From the NCBI RefSeq assembly GCF_000204055.1, contig NW_006768783.1:493119-557118 (forward strand): 64,000 nucleotides of DNA, given 5' to 3'. Shown here piece after piece: positions 1 through 12,586 of this stretch. The translations under genes were made by a program, and so were the position numbers. Positions within the stretch are counted from its first letter, which is position 1. Every line of letters begins with the position of its first letter. Under the pieces are notes generated by a model. That model did not search any database, was not told the origin of the DNA, and worked only from the letters and a program-made list of their open reading frames with translations. Source of the DNA: Melampsora larici-populina 98AG31. Its lineage: Eukaryota; Basidiomycota; Pucciniomycetes; Pucciniales; Melampsoraceae.

Positions 1-531
1 GGGCAAGATTCGGTGATTGCGGCGATGATCACGACGGTGATTATTCCGATCTTAATTCCAATCATCAGTCAAACTTACGATCCTTTTAGCTACAAAGCGA
101 CGACCAAGAGTCTCGAACTTGTTGAACAAGTTGGTTACGTCCTTGATGTTGACAACAATCCTATATACGATCAATTCGTGATGAGCTTTCTTAAACGTTT
201 CTATGCCAGTCTTTATGAACTTCAATATTTAGCTGGATCGATGGATGATCTGACAAATTCACTCCAAAGTCAGATTGGAATGGAAGGTATCGATGCACGA
301 AACCGGTTCTTGAACAAGTGTTACAAACTACTGAAACAAGGTCTAAGATGGAAGAAGCATAGCAACGGACTCGTTTTCGATCAATCTGAGATTCAACAGC
401 TGCCCGGTGTGTATGATAAGCATTTGGAGTACATTTTATCCCACGTCTTAGTCGGACAGATCATGTTGCCAATCTTAAACACTGGTTGGGAAACGGGTGG
501 GAAAAGCATAGCAGAGAAGGTAAGCACTTGA
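1..531 (+). CDS. 3' part of an unrecognised rust-type protein (gene open at the left edge)
   Basis: The frame is open from base 1 and runs about 173 codons, so the true start lies outside the window. The N-terminal stretch seen is hydrophobic (VIIPILIPIIS), followed by a helical, charged region without a motif I recognise. A consensus donor (gtaagc) sits at 520, just before the in-frame stop at 529-531. If it is used, a 25-codon last exon could follow an AG at 615-616 and stop at 691; otherwise the protein ends at 531. The texture resembles the lineage-specific hypothetical proteins common in rusts, but no function can be assigned. Confidence 0.5.
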   Translation, partial: GQDSVIAAMITTVIIPILIPIISQTYDPFSYKATTKSLELVEQVGYVLDVDNNPIYDQFVMSFLKRFYASLYELQYLAGSMDDLTNSLQSQIGMEGIDARNRFLNKCYKLLKQGLRWKKHSNGLVFDQSEIQQLPGVYDKHLEYILSHVLVGQIMLPILNTGWETGGKSIAEKVST

Positions 532-699
532 AGGTCTTGATATCCAGTCTATCCTGAACAACACTGACGTACCTTCATCCGCTCTTCGGAATCTTTTGCT
601 CGCTTGATGACTCCAGATCGACAAGTCTTGTCCATTTGGCCTACTTCCCGCACGAATCTCTGAGGCGTTGCATATGGGACCACACACGTGAGCTCACAA

Positions 700-1534
700 A
701 GTTTGTGGTCATGATGAAGTACGCTTGAAAAGCTAGATGACTACGTCAGGATCTTATTTACATGTAAATGGTTGATACACATCATAGTGTTTGGTACAAT
801 GTCATTCATGTTTTGTTGATAGTAAGGTAATTATGAGCGTGACTTTCGAGCAACAATTTGTGTTTGAGTTTTTGTAGCTCATAATCTTTACGTGGTATTC
901 AAACTCTTGCAAGCCATGATCCGAGCCAGCGATAGCGACCTTGAAGGGGTCGATTTGGCGAGTATTCAATGAGTCGCGTGATTTGCTTGCTGAGCAACTG
1001 GCAACTTGGAATACAACATTCAGCTTCCTATTAATAAGAGGTTGGTACGTTGCAGATTCAAGTTCATGGAATCTGAGTCAATGTTATGACCAGGTTGCTT
1101 GCCTCTTGAATCACGGTTCATCTTGCAATTCTCACACTTGTGTGTCGCTTTTGCACCATTTCTCAAATGCCCTGTTTGCGCCTTGTCTATTGTGCGGATG
1201 GCCATCGACCTACAGTTACTCTTTGGATCCAAAATGGAATTTCCACAAAACAATGACAACAGAACAACATGGGTCATGAACCCGAAATTTATACACAAGA
1301 AAAAACAAAGACAGCAAATTGCTGCATTGCATCAGCAGCCAACAGAAAAGGCATGAGAAAGTACAAAGCGTTGCACAGGAAACAATCAGATGTAAGAATC
1401 AATTCCACCTGAGAATCATTTCTAAACAAATGAATGGAGAAAATTGTGATCGTCTTTCAAAAAAAGCTTGATCAGAGAAGTCGTAAGCTATATTCCGAAG
1501 TCAGCGTAACAGATCCCTAAATCGAGAAAATCTT
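700..1534. other. Intergenic, no supported gene
   Basis: Only short overlapping open frames on both strands without splice support or familiar residues. The last part is the 3' flank of the minus-strand GH12 gene. Confidence 0.5.
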
Positions 1535-2792
1535 TCAGCATGTCATTTTTCTGAAAGGTCTGGTGGTGAGACTAGCGCTCACTGTGAATGGCTCAATTCC
1601 ACTACCTACGGTGGCGATAAACTCATTCGGATCGAGTCCGAATTGGGTCAACTCTTTCTCTGTAGATCATAAGTTCACCACGTTTGATGTGACGTTTCTC
1701 GTAAGACATTGAAAGGTGTATAGGCGAAGAAGCAGGACTACTCACGCAGAAGAGGCTTGAAATCACCGGCGAAGTTGTGGTACGCTTTTCCACCGACTGG
1801 AACTAAAGAAATGACCGGAATGCCACCAACGACACCTTTCCAGACATCGAAAGTAAATCTCGATCCGATTGATACGGTCTTGCCTGTCTTGGCGCCTGCC
1901 GGTGCTGCACCTCCTTTAGCGACCAGCCAAATCTGAAAAGAAGAAAGCAGCCCCTCAGTATCAATGATTGCAGCAAGAGTCTGAGTCTAATTTAGAGAAA
2001 AAGGTGGTAAAGCGTACCATAATCTCATGTGAAGCACATCCTCCTCCTTGGCCCGAGCAAGTAGGTGACAGGGACGTGAAGATGTCGTAGGACTAAAACA
2101 TTCCAGGTGTCAGCGTCAACATATTTTGAGAGGGTGTGTTCTCAAAGCGCACCACATCGGCAACCAAATCAGATGATGCTGCCTTAAAAGACCAATTCCA
2201 ACTGGACGAGAAGGTATTTAGGAGAGATATCTTGAGCGGCTTACCCGCCCAACCAACGTTGGAGTCTGTATATATTGTAAATGAGTTTGAACCATCAGTC
2301 TGGAAAAAGTTATGACGGGTGCACTGAAAACACTAACAAGATTTGACTTGATTGTTCAAGCTGGGGTTAGTGGAAGTGAAGGCGAGCGACGTGCTCCAAT
2401 TTATTTTCCCGTCTTTATACGAGTTACATTTCACACTTTGCCTGCTATCCCCAGACGCGGATTGAGCTGAGACGATGTTTTAGATCACAAGCATTAGCGG
2501 GCGCGGCGTGGGCATGAAAGAGGGTCTAGCATTACTGACCCGACCAGACATTGTTGTAGACAGTCAACCTCTCTGCAACCTGATCCTTGTCAAACGATGG
2601 CTTTCCAGCTTTCCATTCCATATCTTTTGAACATCCGTTTTCCGTCACCGGACCCATGGTCTGTCTCATCTGGGCATCCTGGTTGATTTGGTGGGCATTT
2701 TCCGGTGGTGGCAAGGGGAATGCGGACACCTTGACAGTTCCATCGAAGGTGAGAAAAGCGGCGAGGAGCAGTAAACTAGTGCGGTGAATCAT
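1535..2792 (-). CDS. Secreted glycoside hydrolase family 12 (endo-glucanase/xyloglucanase type)
   Basis: Six exons join in frame (2792-2540, 2466-2338, 2265-2153, 2092-2018, 1932-1746, 1659-1535), giving 293 residues. Residues 1 to about 24 form a signal peptide (hydrophobic LLLLAAFL core). The GH12 core follows: VYNNVWSA, a VKSYSNV strand, ADVSYDIF near 163, the nucleophile motif HEIMIW with Glu188, and the C-terminal GIEPFT motif with the acid/base Glu275. Both catalytic glutamates are present, so the enzyme should be active. GH12 enzymes cut beta-1,4-glucans or xyloglucan of plant walls outside the cell. All five introns are short GT-AG introns, and the phases agree at every junction. The family call is firm; substrate preference cannot be read from the sequence. 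Confidence 0.92.
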
Positions 2793-4696
2793 TGAGCTAG
2801 CTGAGATTTGATCTTTAATATTCAGAAACTTGTTCTTAAAGCAAAATTGTGAAAGTATGATACCGTAAGATTGGGTACAAAAGAAGGATAAGACACAAGA
2901 GCGACTGAGCGTTGTAAAGAAAATTCACTTATGTGGAGGATTTTGAATGCAATAAGAAGCGAAGGAAACAAAGAAACAAAGGAATGAAGTGTTGTTCTGC
3001 AGGTGATGGCTGCAAGGATAACGACTTTGCCGTTGGATATATAGTGTGGAATGGTAGTCTTCGCCAACCCAGCAAGTTATTTCAGGGTCCGCACCTATCA
3101 TCACCTGTTGTTGTCGTGAGAAAGGTAGGGTCACAGATATGCGTGTGATACTACTTGGAGACGGCTGTAAGCGATCCAAGGCAAGGAAGGGTAGTATTGA
3201 AGTTGTAGGGTCTGAACCGATGTATCGTGCAAATGCCACACCAAAGGGCTACATATCTCTCGAGTCTTATCCTTTCGGCAATGCATGCAATGAAGTCATG
3301 ACGATTTTACTCGGCAAACTTAGGACACAGTAATGGATGTAGATGAGTTCACTCGGCCCATCTAGAACACAGCGTCAGATTTAGATGGGTTTACTCGGCG
3401 AATATATGTCACAATAATAAATTTAGTGAGGAGGACCCCACCTCCTCAGCCTATGCCCTGGACTCTCTACCAATCCCTGATTTCTTTCGTGGTATGACTG
3501 ACACAAATTCTCGACGACCCACTCACTTGTGGCTCATCATATCACAGGAATTTGCTGGCAAATGGCTTGGGGTCCCGTCATCGAGCCAAGGCTGTACACG
3601 GATGTGAATGCCGAGCTCATAGGTTTGATGATCGCAAATGCATTCTTTTCTTCATAAGCTGTTGCGGGTTTCCCAGCTTAAATTGCCCTGGCACCGTGCA
3701 AGCCATCCGGGAAATATCACCATAAGAGGTAGAGGACAAGATCCTGCCTTTGACATGTGGAAGAGGAGTTGGTATGCATGTACAAGAATTGTTTTTGTCT
3801 CTCTTTTACATTTTTCTCACTGTGTGGTGCGATTCAATTTCTATATTGTCATGTCCGCAGACCACCCGTAGGGTATTGGTTGTTGTTATCATGGTTAAGA
3901 AATGATCAACCCTGGGTACTCAGCCTAAGATTTTCACCCACACACCGCATCTCACTGCTTCAGTTTATATACTGATTTTTAAAACCAAGTTTTTTGTTAC
4001 TCTCATCTCCCATTGTTCAACATACTACCCTTTCTTGGACATTTCCAAACAATGCCATTTAAAACTCAAAGATCTTCAACTTACGCATATCATTCACCCC
4101 ACCGCGGTTTGCCCTCATATTTTCTTTCACTCAGTGTACTTACCTACCAGATTTTTTTGGTCTCAATAATTCCTTTTTTGCAATTCATTCCAGGCCTCAC
4201 AGATGCAGTTCTCAAGACCACCCTCCAACAGGGCCTCACATCAAGGTCCAATCATCTGATTCTCACCCACCATTCAATCTGATCAGAAAAGAGGGTCCTT
4301 CAAAATGTATTTGTAGATATATAGAGCAACATGGCTTGCGATTTCATTATCAACTAATCTTTGATGGTACATACGAGTTTGTTTGAGGTGTTTTGACAAG
4401 CGTGTTACAAATATACGCAACGCGTTTATCACGCAAATTAAAGTGATTTAGGATACGAGTCTGACAATGTCTGAACAGGTGAAATGAAGATACGAAAGTA
4501 CATCTACTTGCCCATATAACTATAAACCCAAGCCTTAGATAAAAAGGAAGCTTAATCTAGGGAGATACATACAAACCTGATCCGATGAATCGCGCTACCA
4601 TCTCCATATCCCCCAGAAGAAGTATCAATATACTGCCTGGTTGTCTAAATGTCTGGAAGGAGAGCGCCACATGACCCAGTGAATATGAATGTCCAT
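2793..4696. other. Intergenic between the GH12 and NRAMP genes
   Basis: About 1.9 kb holding the GH12 promoter side and the NRAMP 3' side. Around 3300-3420 a phrase like ttactcggc recurs a few times, but no clear repeat unit or gene was found. Confidence 0.45.
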
Positions 4697-7106
4697 TTAT
4701 TTTGCAAGATTAATCCTGTAGCTCTCCACGACTTCAGCAATTCCGTAGCTATTAGCCGTAATTACTATACACACCACGCCGATAGTCACAAGCTTGGTGA
4801 AGAGTGAATTAACAAAAGAATGGCTATTTGAGCTGGAATTAAATCCATCAGATTGAACTTCGACATCCTTTCTATGCGTGGATGTTTTCTGGTGGTGATT
4901 TTGAAACCAGCTTAACCCAAGAAGTTTCTTTGGATGATCGATATTCGAGAATCCAGTATCGAAATCAGGAGAGACTGCAACTGTGATATGGGGTTTAATA
5001 AAAGGGGGTTCGGTAGGAAACTTGATGGTCATTATGGAAGTTTTGGAAGTGAAATAAGCTAAAGGAATGATTGCAAATCTGAAAATATAAACCACAGCCT
5101 ATTCTTGTCAACTTCCAAGTCAACTTACCACAATTATCAAAATCAAACTCACGGAAGGACAAGGCTGATAGCTACTTGACTAGCAATTAACATCACATTA
5201 ATTCCTTTCTTTCCTAAAAGTACTGCGACGATCACCGATGGAACAATTCCAACTGTACGGGTAACAAGCCTTCGAAGTAAAGCATTTGTTTCCCATCCTA
5301 AAAAGCCAGACGAAAGAGATTGACCAGTCATGGTGATGGTTAAGGAAGCTGCCTGCCCTGAAAGAAATAGCGAGAAGGCGAAAAGACCAGCAATTGCAGG
5401 TCCAAGGTTAGCCTTTAGAAGTGTATGGACAGATTCTATACTGGCTTCTTTGGTCCCTGCCATCGATTTTCTATTGGTGGTGTTAAAAAACGATGTTGAG
5501 GCTACAATTAAGATTGCAGAATTAATGACTATGTTTTGGAAGAAGGAGGTACCACCACAGTTAGCTCTTAATTTGTTTTTGGCGAGTTGAATATCCACTG
5601 ACTCAGAGGTAAGGTAAACAAAGATGCTGCAATATCAAAGGTAGCATGTGATAGGTGACTACGGCAGCTTTTCAAATCTCTAAAATTTCGGCTGATTGTC
5701 TCTTGCTTTTCGTTGGTCGATACGTGATTGACACGGACGTCAAGACTGAGCGGTGGCCTGTCACATAGACCCTTTTCCGAGTCTTGGGAGTCCACTGAAC
5801 CCTTTCTTTGGGTTTCAGTCCCAGACTTTTCGGCATCTGCCCTCTCCACGGTGGCCAAGTTACTGCCCAATAGAATTGCGTGGGGACCGATAGTCGCACC
5901 TGAAGGGACAATATATGAGTATTTTTCTGAAAAGATGACCAATTTGTTGACTTGCCTATAATCCCAATGGCCGTGTAGGATGCTTCTCCTTCTACAATTT
6001 TGGAACTTGGTAAGAAGCCTCGAATAGCTAAGCCCCAATTCGGATTTACCTTAAAGAGCAAGATGAGAGAAGCAACAACCACGCTTATGACGACCATGAA
6101 AATGATGATCTCGAAGAGCTGTGACGATCTTGTCAAACGCTTTCCCTTTCTGAAAAATATCAGAGCTAGGAACACATCGGGGAAACTCAAAAGGATGCAT
6201 CCCCAGATTGGAATTCTTGGTATCAATCTGAACGGAAAGTAAACAAATCCCATAAGCTGGTTCCTATATGCTTGTAATGATTGGGTTGATCACCCTGAAC
6301 TCGAGGCGTACAGATTATAGGCAATGGCCGAGCCTAGTAGTTGTCCAACGTCAGCAAACCTATCTCAGTGAGTAAGAGGTGAGTTCAAGTAATGATTCTA
6401 CATCGTGATTTACCTAGACTCACACTACTCCAATTTCAAGTACTACCCAAAGTGGGTAGAGCCCAAGCCATTTCCATAGTTTTGTATGCTTTTTTTGAGA
6501 CCGAAAGACTGAGCTACAATTTTGAGCGAGATCTGAGGGAGAAAAATGTTAAGAATATGAGCCAGTATCTTGAGAGATCATTTGCTTTGGTATTTCTTAT
6601 TATATTTCAAACCAAAATGAACCTTTTCCACTTATGAATCCTAATCTACAAGCCAAGACTTGTAAAAAGACCGCCATAGAGATAGCACAGAATAGGACAA
6701 AAAGATGAGAGTTTCCAAATTTTGAGCCGGCTTGTAGGTCTGTTGCCCACTGTTTGATTAAATCATTGTAAGAAAAATGCAGAAGGATCGGATAATGAAT
6801 TCCAAAAGCGACGAATTTTGTAAGACAGAAGCGCAAAGAACTCCACGTACGTTACCAGGATCGTAAAAGCTGACGCTGACATATGTAGAAAATTGTTAGG
6901 GACTTGATAGTGTTTCGTGAGCCTGAGGAAATGGATATCGCTCACGAAGATACTATGCCAGGCCCGATAAATCTTGAATGTCTTTTCAAAACTCCCGCAA
7001 TCTTGTTTGCTGTAGCCCTTACCCGGATTTTCACCGATGCAATAGTCGAATGGCACTCATCGACATCTTGGAGAGCAGCTTGTTGATTCAAAGAGTCAGT
7101 GCTCAT
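4697..7106 (-). CDS. NRAMP-family divalent metal transporter (SMF-like)
   Basis: Nine exons (7106-6946, 6875-6851, 6749-6623, 6532-6424, 6359-6312, 6263-5956, 5899-5603, 5528-5153, 5078-4697) give 610 residues with phases that agree throughout. The first membrane segment carries the metal-binding DPGN motif (Asp59, Asn62), split over a 25-base microexon, followed by WATDLQAG. Later NRAMP segments are recognisable: ADVGQLLGSAIA, GFLPSS, NSAILIVA, FSLFLSGQAASLT and the RTVGIVPSV stretch. The sixth membrane segment reads GATIGPH (260-266), where the usual motif is AxxMPH, so the expected metal-ligand Met is Gly264. The intron after exon 6 begins GC (gcaagt) rather than GT. NRAMP proteins import Mn, Fe and similar ions with protons. 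The exon 5/6 junction, a 48-nt intron, is the least certain. Confidence 0.92.
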
Positions 7107-8510
7107 TGTTTGCGAATTTTTGTGAGGTGGCGATGGGCTGGAAAGGTGAATCAAGCTGTTTGTATCTATGTTATGTAGATCGTAAATCGAATGAAAGCTC
7201 ACATAGAAAAAGATATACAAGTGTTTTGCACTTCGCGACCACCAATTGCCAGCAAAAAAACTTGTCCCTCGAAGGTAATAGAAGCGTAATAAGCTGGAGT
7301 GGCACCGATAAACTACAAAGGAGAGACTGAGAAGTGCGTAGGTTAATATTTCTTGAGTCTAAGAAGGCTGCTTCTTTTTCTTAGCCGAGGTGATGACCGA
7401 GTGATTTATGTGACATCAGTTTCCTGAAGATGTAAGACAAGGTCAGTGATGCGATGAGGGATAATTAGGAAGGGAGCATCAATCCCAGCCAGGGGATTTG
7501 CTGAGGTGTGATTATCGTCAGTTGATGGCTTTATCTTATGAGCCTCGAAGCATGCGTTAAGCGAGGAGGATACAAAGTTTCAAATCAAGGGAAGGTCCCC
7601 TTGAAAGTAATGTCGACACGGGTAAGGAAGTGAAGATATTTAATGAGAAGAGTTTGAGAGGGCACATTGATGACTACCGAAGATGTCAAGCTAGCGTGTA
7701 TTTCAGAAAGGGTACCAGACAACCAAGAGTTAGTTCAAGAGTTCGATTGAATGTTGAAAAAGGCCTTTCATCGAGTTGGGTTGGAAATGCTGTTGGGTGA
7801 AGTGGAATGAATTTGACCAAACCTTTGATTCATGACCCGGTCGCCACACTACTGATCAGTCGCAGATATTGCATAATCATAACTACCAACTCTGCAACCA
7901 TTGTGGAAGAAAACACAAAACGAAAGCTAGCTAGCCAACCCCGGAGCGGCTTGCCCAATGGGACCGAAGTCAAGCATCGAAAGGCCACCGACAGAACGAT
8001 GCCAAAGTCAAGAGCCAGTCTTCAAACGTTGGCACTTCGAAATTTGCATGCCAGGTCAAATCGTCCTAAGGACAAGTTCAGCTCAACTTGACTCATCAGC
8101 ATGCCTCGCATGTTCTCGATCGTTCACCGTCAATTTCCTCATACGCGTGAAGATCTTCAATCATTTTAAACTGCCCTTTAGCCGCTAGCGACAGTGCCGG
8201 GAGAATTTCGAGGGCAACTCTTCAACTTGGCAAACCCAGGTAGGAAGGTGAGCTTTCAAGAAGGTATTTGTCCAAACTTAACTACATAAGTCCACTCGCT
8301 TGAGCTGAATTGGCCAGCTGAAACGAGGGACTTAAACATCTCATTGCTACTTGCAATTTCGTGCATATATGTGTGTAAGTAAACTTCCATCTGTCACACG
8401 ACAGAACGAACTTTACACTGCAACCGTTTTACACTCCATATTCCCGCGGTGTGACTGGTCAGCGCACCATCGAAAATTCCATCAATCGAATCCGAATTCC
8501 GAATAAGAGG
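7107..8510. other. Intergenic, upstream of both NRAMP (minus) and TAD2 (plus)
   Basis: Divergent promoter space of about 1.4 kb. Short frames at 7807-8188 overlap each other on the plus strand without splice or motif support. No repeat was recognised. Confidence 0.45.
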
Positions 8511-9503
8511 ATGACATCCAACTTAATCATGATAGATCAATCAAAACAATCAGATCGAGATTTAAATTTTATGTCAGAAGCCATCAAAATGGTCAGTAGA
8601 TTTTATACAACATATCTTCAATAAATTCAAAGAAACCAAACTAAAAAGAAGAAAAAATATATATCATCAAATCATTTGAAGTGATCAATTTAGGCAGAAG
8701 AAGCTTTTTCAGCTAATGAAATTCCAGTAGGATGTGTTTTTATCAACGAATTAGATGGAAAACTAATTTCAAAAGGAAGAAATCGGACCAATGAAACCCG
8801 AAATGTTGAGTCCAAAACTCTTGATGATTTTTTCTTCATTTTCATCAACAAAACATCACCCGAGATCTCATCTGACCAAACTATTCTTCTTTAATTTTGA
8901 TTTTAGGCTTCTCTTCATGCCGAATTCGATGCATTGAGTTCTTTACTACCTAATCCAAAAAACCCAAACCTAAAAACCGATTTCAAGAACCTCACACTTT
9001 ATGTAACAGTAGAACCTTGTCTGATGTGTTCATCAGCCTTAAGACAAATAGGCATCAAAAAGGTCTTTTTCGGTTGTTCTAATGATCGATTTGGTGGGTG
9101 TGGTGGTGTGATTTCGATTCATAATGAGTTAAGTCAAGCAAACAAAAACGCACCCCCTCTCTCTCTTCAACTCGTCTTTCTCTTAAACAAGATTGTTTTA
9201 ACCCTTTTTTTTGATTTAGTCCTAGATTATTATTTAGTGAACCTTTTGTTGCGTATGGTGGGTATAGAAGAGAAGAAGCGATCATTTTATTACGTAAATT
9301 CTATATTACTGAGAATTCGAATGGTAAATTCATGTTTTTTTCTTCAATGCGAATTCCCCATCCCATTTGCTTATGATTCCAATTTTCCTCATTCTTAACT
9401 TTTAATTTAATCATTTGGTTTCCTTTTTTGGGGGTGTTCAATAGCTCCTGTACCTAAGAAGAAAACCAATCGGGTCTTGAAATTCGAAATGCCACCACTT
9501 TAA
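8511..9503 (+). CDS. TAD2: tRNA-specific adenosine-34 deaminase catalytic subunit Tad2/ADAT2
   Basis: Five exons (8511-8591, 8694-8804, 8907-9127, 9220-9323, 9445-9503) give 191 residues. The zinc deaminase core is complete: the HAE motif (His68, Glu70) and PCLMC (Cys102, Cys105). The domain starts [15 protein letters not shown], as in the family, and ends with the C-terminal Tad2 signature, a [16 protein letters not shown] stretch followed by a lysine-rich tail. Tad2 with Tad3 converts A34 to inosine in tRNA anticodons and is essential in yeast. Length is close to that of other fungal Tad2 proteins. Introns are short GT-AG and interrupt both sides of the HAE motif. The start is the first in-frame ATG, upstream of the conserved domain by about 27 residues. 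Confidence 0.94.
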
Positions 9504-10292
9504 ATCATTGATCTATGAACCCATTTTCAAAGTCGAGCAAAACAACCCTTGATGAAAAAGAAGCATATATATATATCACATGAAAGTTAACGACCGAAAA
9601 CCCGATGAAATAATTCCAAACCGCATGCTTACCACACAATTTGGCAAAACAAGTCGAATTCATAATCCAATGCCACTTTTACATTGCGGTGAGAAATGTT
9701 CTAATCTGCGTGTATGCGTAAAAAGACACAACACTTTACCTTTTGGCAACATCCAGTAAACAGCTACAAAGTGAGCTGTGATCGCAGTTCAGCGCCATCG
9801 ATCTCGATAACACCTTTTGCCATCTGTCAAACGAGGTCATCGACTTCATCAAGTTCAATGATGGTCAAACCAGTCTACTGGTTTGGTTCCTACTCGATCT
9901 TTCTCCCCTCAATGCCACACCATCTTTCACTATTTGACCTTCACCCTTCAAACCGAGGAGACTCATGCAAATTCAATTTTTCAATGCAATTCAGTTCTAA
10001 TTATTATCAATTACATCAAAAACATAACATCTTTAAAACTGACAAATCCTAATCAGATGAACAATATAAGTGAGAGACAAAAATATGTAATTTGTTGAGA
10101 TTGATATGTACTCAACCTGGTAGTATAAAACTTGCATCACAAATGGTCAACAGCTTCAACCACCCATCATTTTATGACAAAACCCTCCAAAAACCACTTT
10201 ATAAGAAATCTTAATAATCTTTTTGATTCATTTCTGATTAGAATCTTATGAATGATTGCATAAAACTTGGAATAAGTCACTTTGAAGATTGA
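9504..10292. other. Intergenic, no gene seen
   Basis: AT-rich spacer between TAD2 and the first MITE. Two overlapping plus-strand frames at 9714-10098 have low-complexity content and no splice or domain support. Confidence 0.45.
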
Positions 10293-10294
10293 TA

Positions 10295-10819
10295 CAGTCA
10301 AACCCGCGCTAATGCATAAATTGGGGAGACAATTTTTGCTATGCATTATTGCGGGTTATGCAAATAGGCATAAACCCCCATAATGCATATTTGTATGCAT
10401 ATTGGCCTAAATGCATTGAAATATGCATTATGACGGGTTTTTGTTGAAATTGTATAAGTTTATGCAATAGTACGTTTGTATTTTGCGCGGGTACAAGGAC
10501 AAGATATTTTTTTGACACCGAAAAAAACACCACTAGGGGTCGGTTTGACCCCATAGAGGGCTCATTGCTGCCTGATGTTGCCAAAATCCTACTTGCAAAG
10601 GATTTGATCAGAGTTCAATGGAAAAAAAACACATCCTGGGGCGCTTTGTAGGCATGCATTATGACTTTGGGGACTTGAAAAGAAGTATGCATTATGGTTT
10701 TTGACATAATTATGCAATTAATGACAAAATTGGCCCGCACCAGCTGGGTGGAAACCAAAACTTATGCATTTTGGCTGGTTATGCATGTGCGCGGGTATGC
10801 ATGTGCGCGGGTTTGACTG
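10295..10819. mobile_element. 525-bp MITE, copy A (Tc1-mariner/pogo type, TA target site)
   Basis: Terminal inverted repeats begin CAGTCAAACCCGCGC and end with the complement GCGCGGGTTTGACTG; TA dinucleotides flank both sides (10293-10294, 10820-10821). The interior is dense in ATGCAT/TGCATAA motifs. No transposase is present; an 81-codon minus-strand frame inside is unlikely to be a gene. By eye it matches copy B (16413-16937) over its whole length with no difference, so the transposition was recent. Confidence 0.9.
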
Positions 10820-10821
10820 TA

Positions 10822-12197
10822 ATCTATTCTTATGATAACACAAACTTTTTAATTGATATGTATCAAGTGAGCTGAAAAGCATTTTTAAGTTTACATTTTT
10901 TTTCCAAAGTGATCTAATCTTTGATGACTAAAGCTCATTTTAAAGATCTCCTGATTCTGAATTATGTAAGCCAAAACCCATGATACACATAGGAGTCCGG
11001 AGTTGGACCCATACCTGGTCTGTTGGGCTGAGCTGCTCTTAGCCCCGCTGCGCTGGTTGCTGCCTGTATTTGGCGGTGGCGCAGGGGGAAAAAGACCAGG
11101 AATTGGTACAACCATGACACCAATTCCTGGAATAGCTGTACTTGCAATGGCGGCAATGCCAAGCATACAGTTGTTATCACCAAAGCCCTCTGACTGGCTC
11201 CCTACAAGAAGAATTGGGGCAGTTGACCCAGTACTTTGGTATTTTTTATGCCATGATATCTCTTGAAAAGCCCATTTTTGGACTGTTCAGGTGTAGAGGA
11301 ACCAAGAAATGGTACTCATGAACCTGTACAGCCACTTTTGCAAAAAGAAATTGATCTAAGACCCCGACCAGTCGGACCAGGGGCTGATTTGAGCCTGATG
11401 CAAGCCTAATACAGGCAGATTTCATGGCTTTACATAACTAGCTATGTACTTAACATCATAGTTGAGTCAGATTCATAGCATAAAACCCCACAAAAATACA
11501 AAAGTTTGGTCAAAATTGGTGAAAACCCCCAAATTTTTGATTGTTTTGGTGAAAGTAGGTGTTATTGGAACCCCCTGACCAGTCAGACCGGGGCCGGCCC
11601 CAGCCAAACCAGTCAGAGAGCTTTGGTGATAACAACTGTACCAGACTGTGATAACCCCATCATTGTTGAGAACTCCAGCCTTGGGTTCCTGTTACAGCCA
11701 AGATTAGCACATGATGAGATGATGTATGTATTGAGATCATTGCATACCTCAACATAATCATAGACAGTAGATCTGAGATCACCGCTTGATGACTTGACCA
11801 GGACTGTCATCAGCCATCATCATATCATCGTCATGTGTGTATGAGGATGAGTTCTTGTTTGATAGGCTTCCTGGTTGCCTGGATGTTACAGAAGAAACCA
11901 GTCCAGCTATGCTGGATGCAGCGGACCTACCAGTACGGGGATATTGATAAGCAACAGATGGGGTTTAACAAGTTAACACAATGAAAGGGGTTCTGGTCAT
12001 TGCGATACAAAGAAAGATATGTTGAACTAGTCTTGATTAAGTGTAAAAAATGATGATTTAAATATGTAGTTGATCAAAGATTGATAGTCTTTAAAATGAT
12101 AAGATCAATAACCAATAGAAATTTATTTTGTTAAGAATAGAACGCTTGAGGAAGGGGAGGTCAAGAGCAATAGAAGAGCTCATTATATGGAACCGTA
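10822..12197. other. Intergenic, no gene seen
   Basis: Contains short GC-rich phrases with the word gaccagtc repeated (about 11365 and 11578-11615) and several unsupported open frames on both strands around 10900-11800. No domain was recognised. Confidence 0.4.
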
Positions 12198-12199
12198 TA

Positions 12200-12584
12200 C
12201 AGTCACCGCTTGCTATAAGCATCATTATAAATGCATCAAAACTGATGCTTACAAAGCACAATGCAGCATTTGAAAATAAGCATAATAGCATATTTGGGAA
12301 GGAATTGAATATGATGCTTATTTTGGGGCAGAAAAACCGCATTCAAGACAATGTATTTTTACAAATATAGTTTTTGGACATTTTTGACTATTGTTGTAAG
12401 CATATCTGGCTTGAATATGCATGTGTATGCTTATAACACACACCAGATGTGCCCTTGGTAAGCATATTTGCAGAAAAAAGTGCTTTTAGCCTATATGCTA
12501 AAGTGTCCAAATTAAGCCCCCCTCATTTTTGTTACACCAAAACTTGATTCCTATAGCAAAATATGCTTACCCAATCGGTGACTG
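12200..12584. mobile_element. 385-bp MITE with CAGTCACCG ends (TA target site)
   Basis: Imperfect terminal inverted repeats: the left end is CAGTCACCGCTTGCTATAAG and the right end, read in reverse complement, is CAGTCACCGATTGGGTAAGC. TA flanks both ends (12198-12199, 12585-12586). The interior repeats ATGCTTA/TAAGCAT. End sequence, target site and internal word use relate it to the 525-bp family, but it is a different family. Confidence 0.8.
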
Positions 12585-12586
12585 TA

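Noticed and set aside
941..1356. Overlapping open frames on both strands near 1-1.4 kb
   Set aside because: No introns, domain or start context; composition like random AT-balanced DNA.
10339..10584. 81-codon minus-strand frame inside MITE copy A, repeated at 16457-16702 in copy B
   Set aside because: Its identity in both places comes from the MITE duplication; it has no domain and the DNA is built of TGCATA words.
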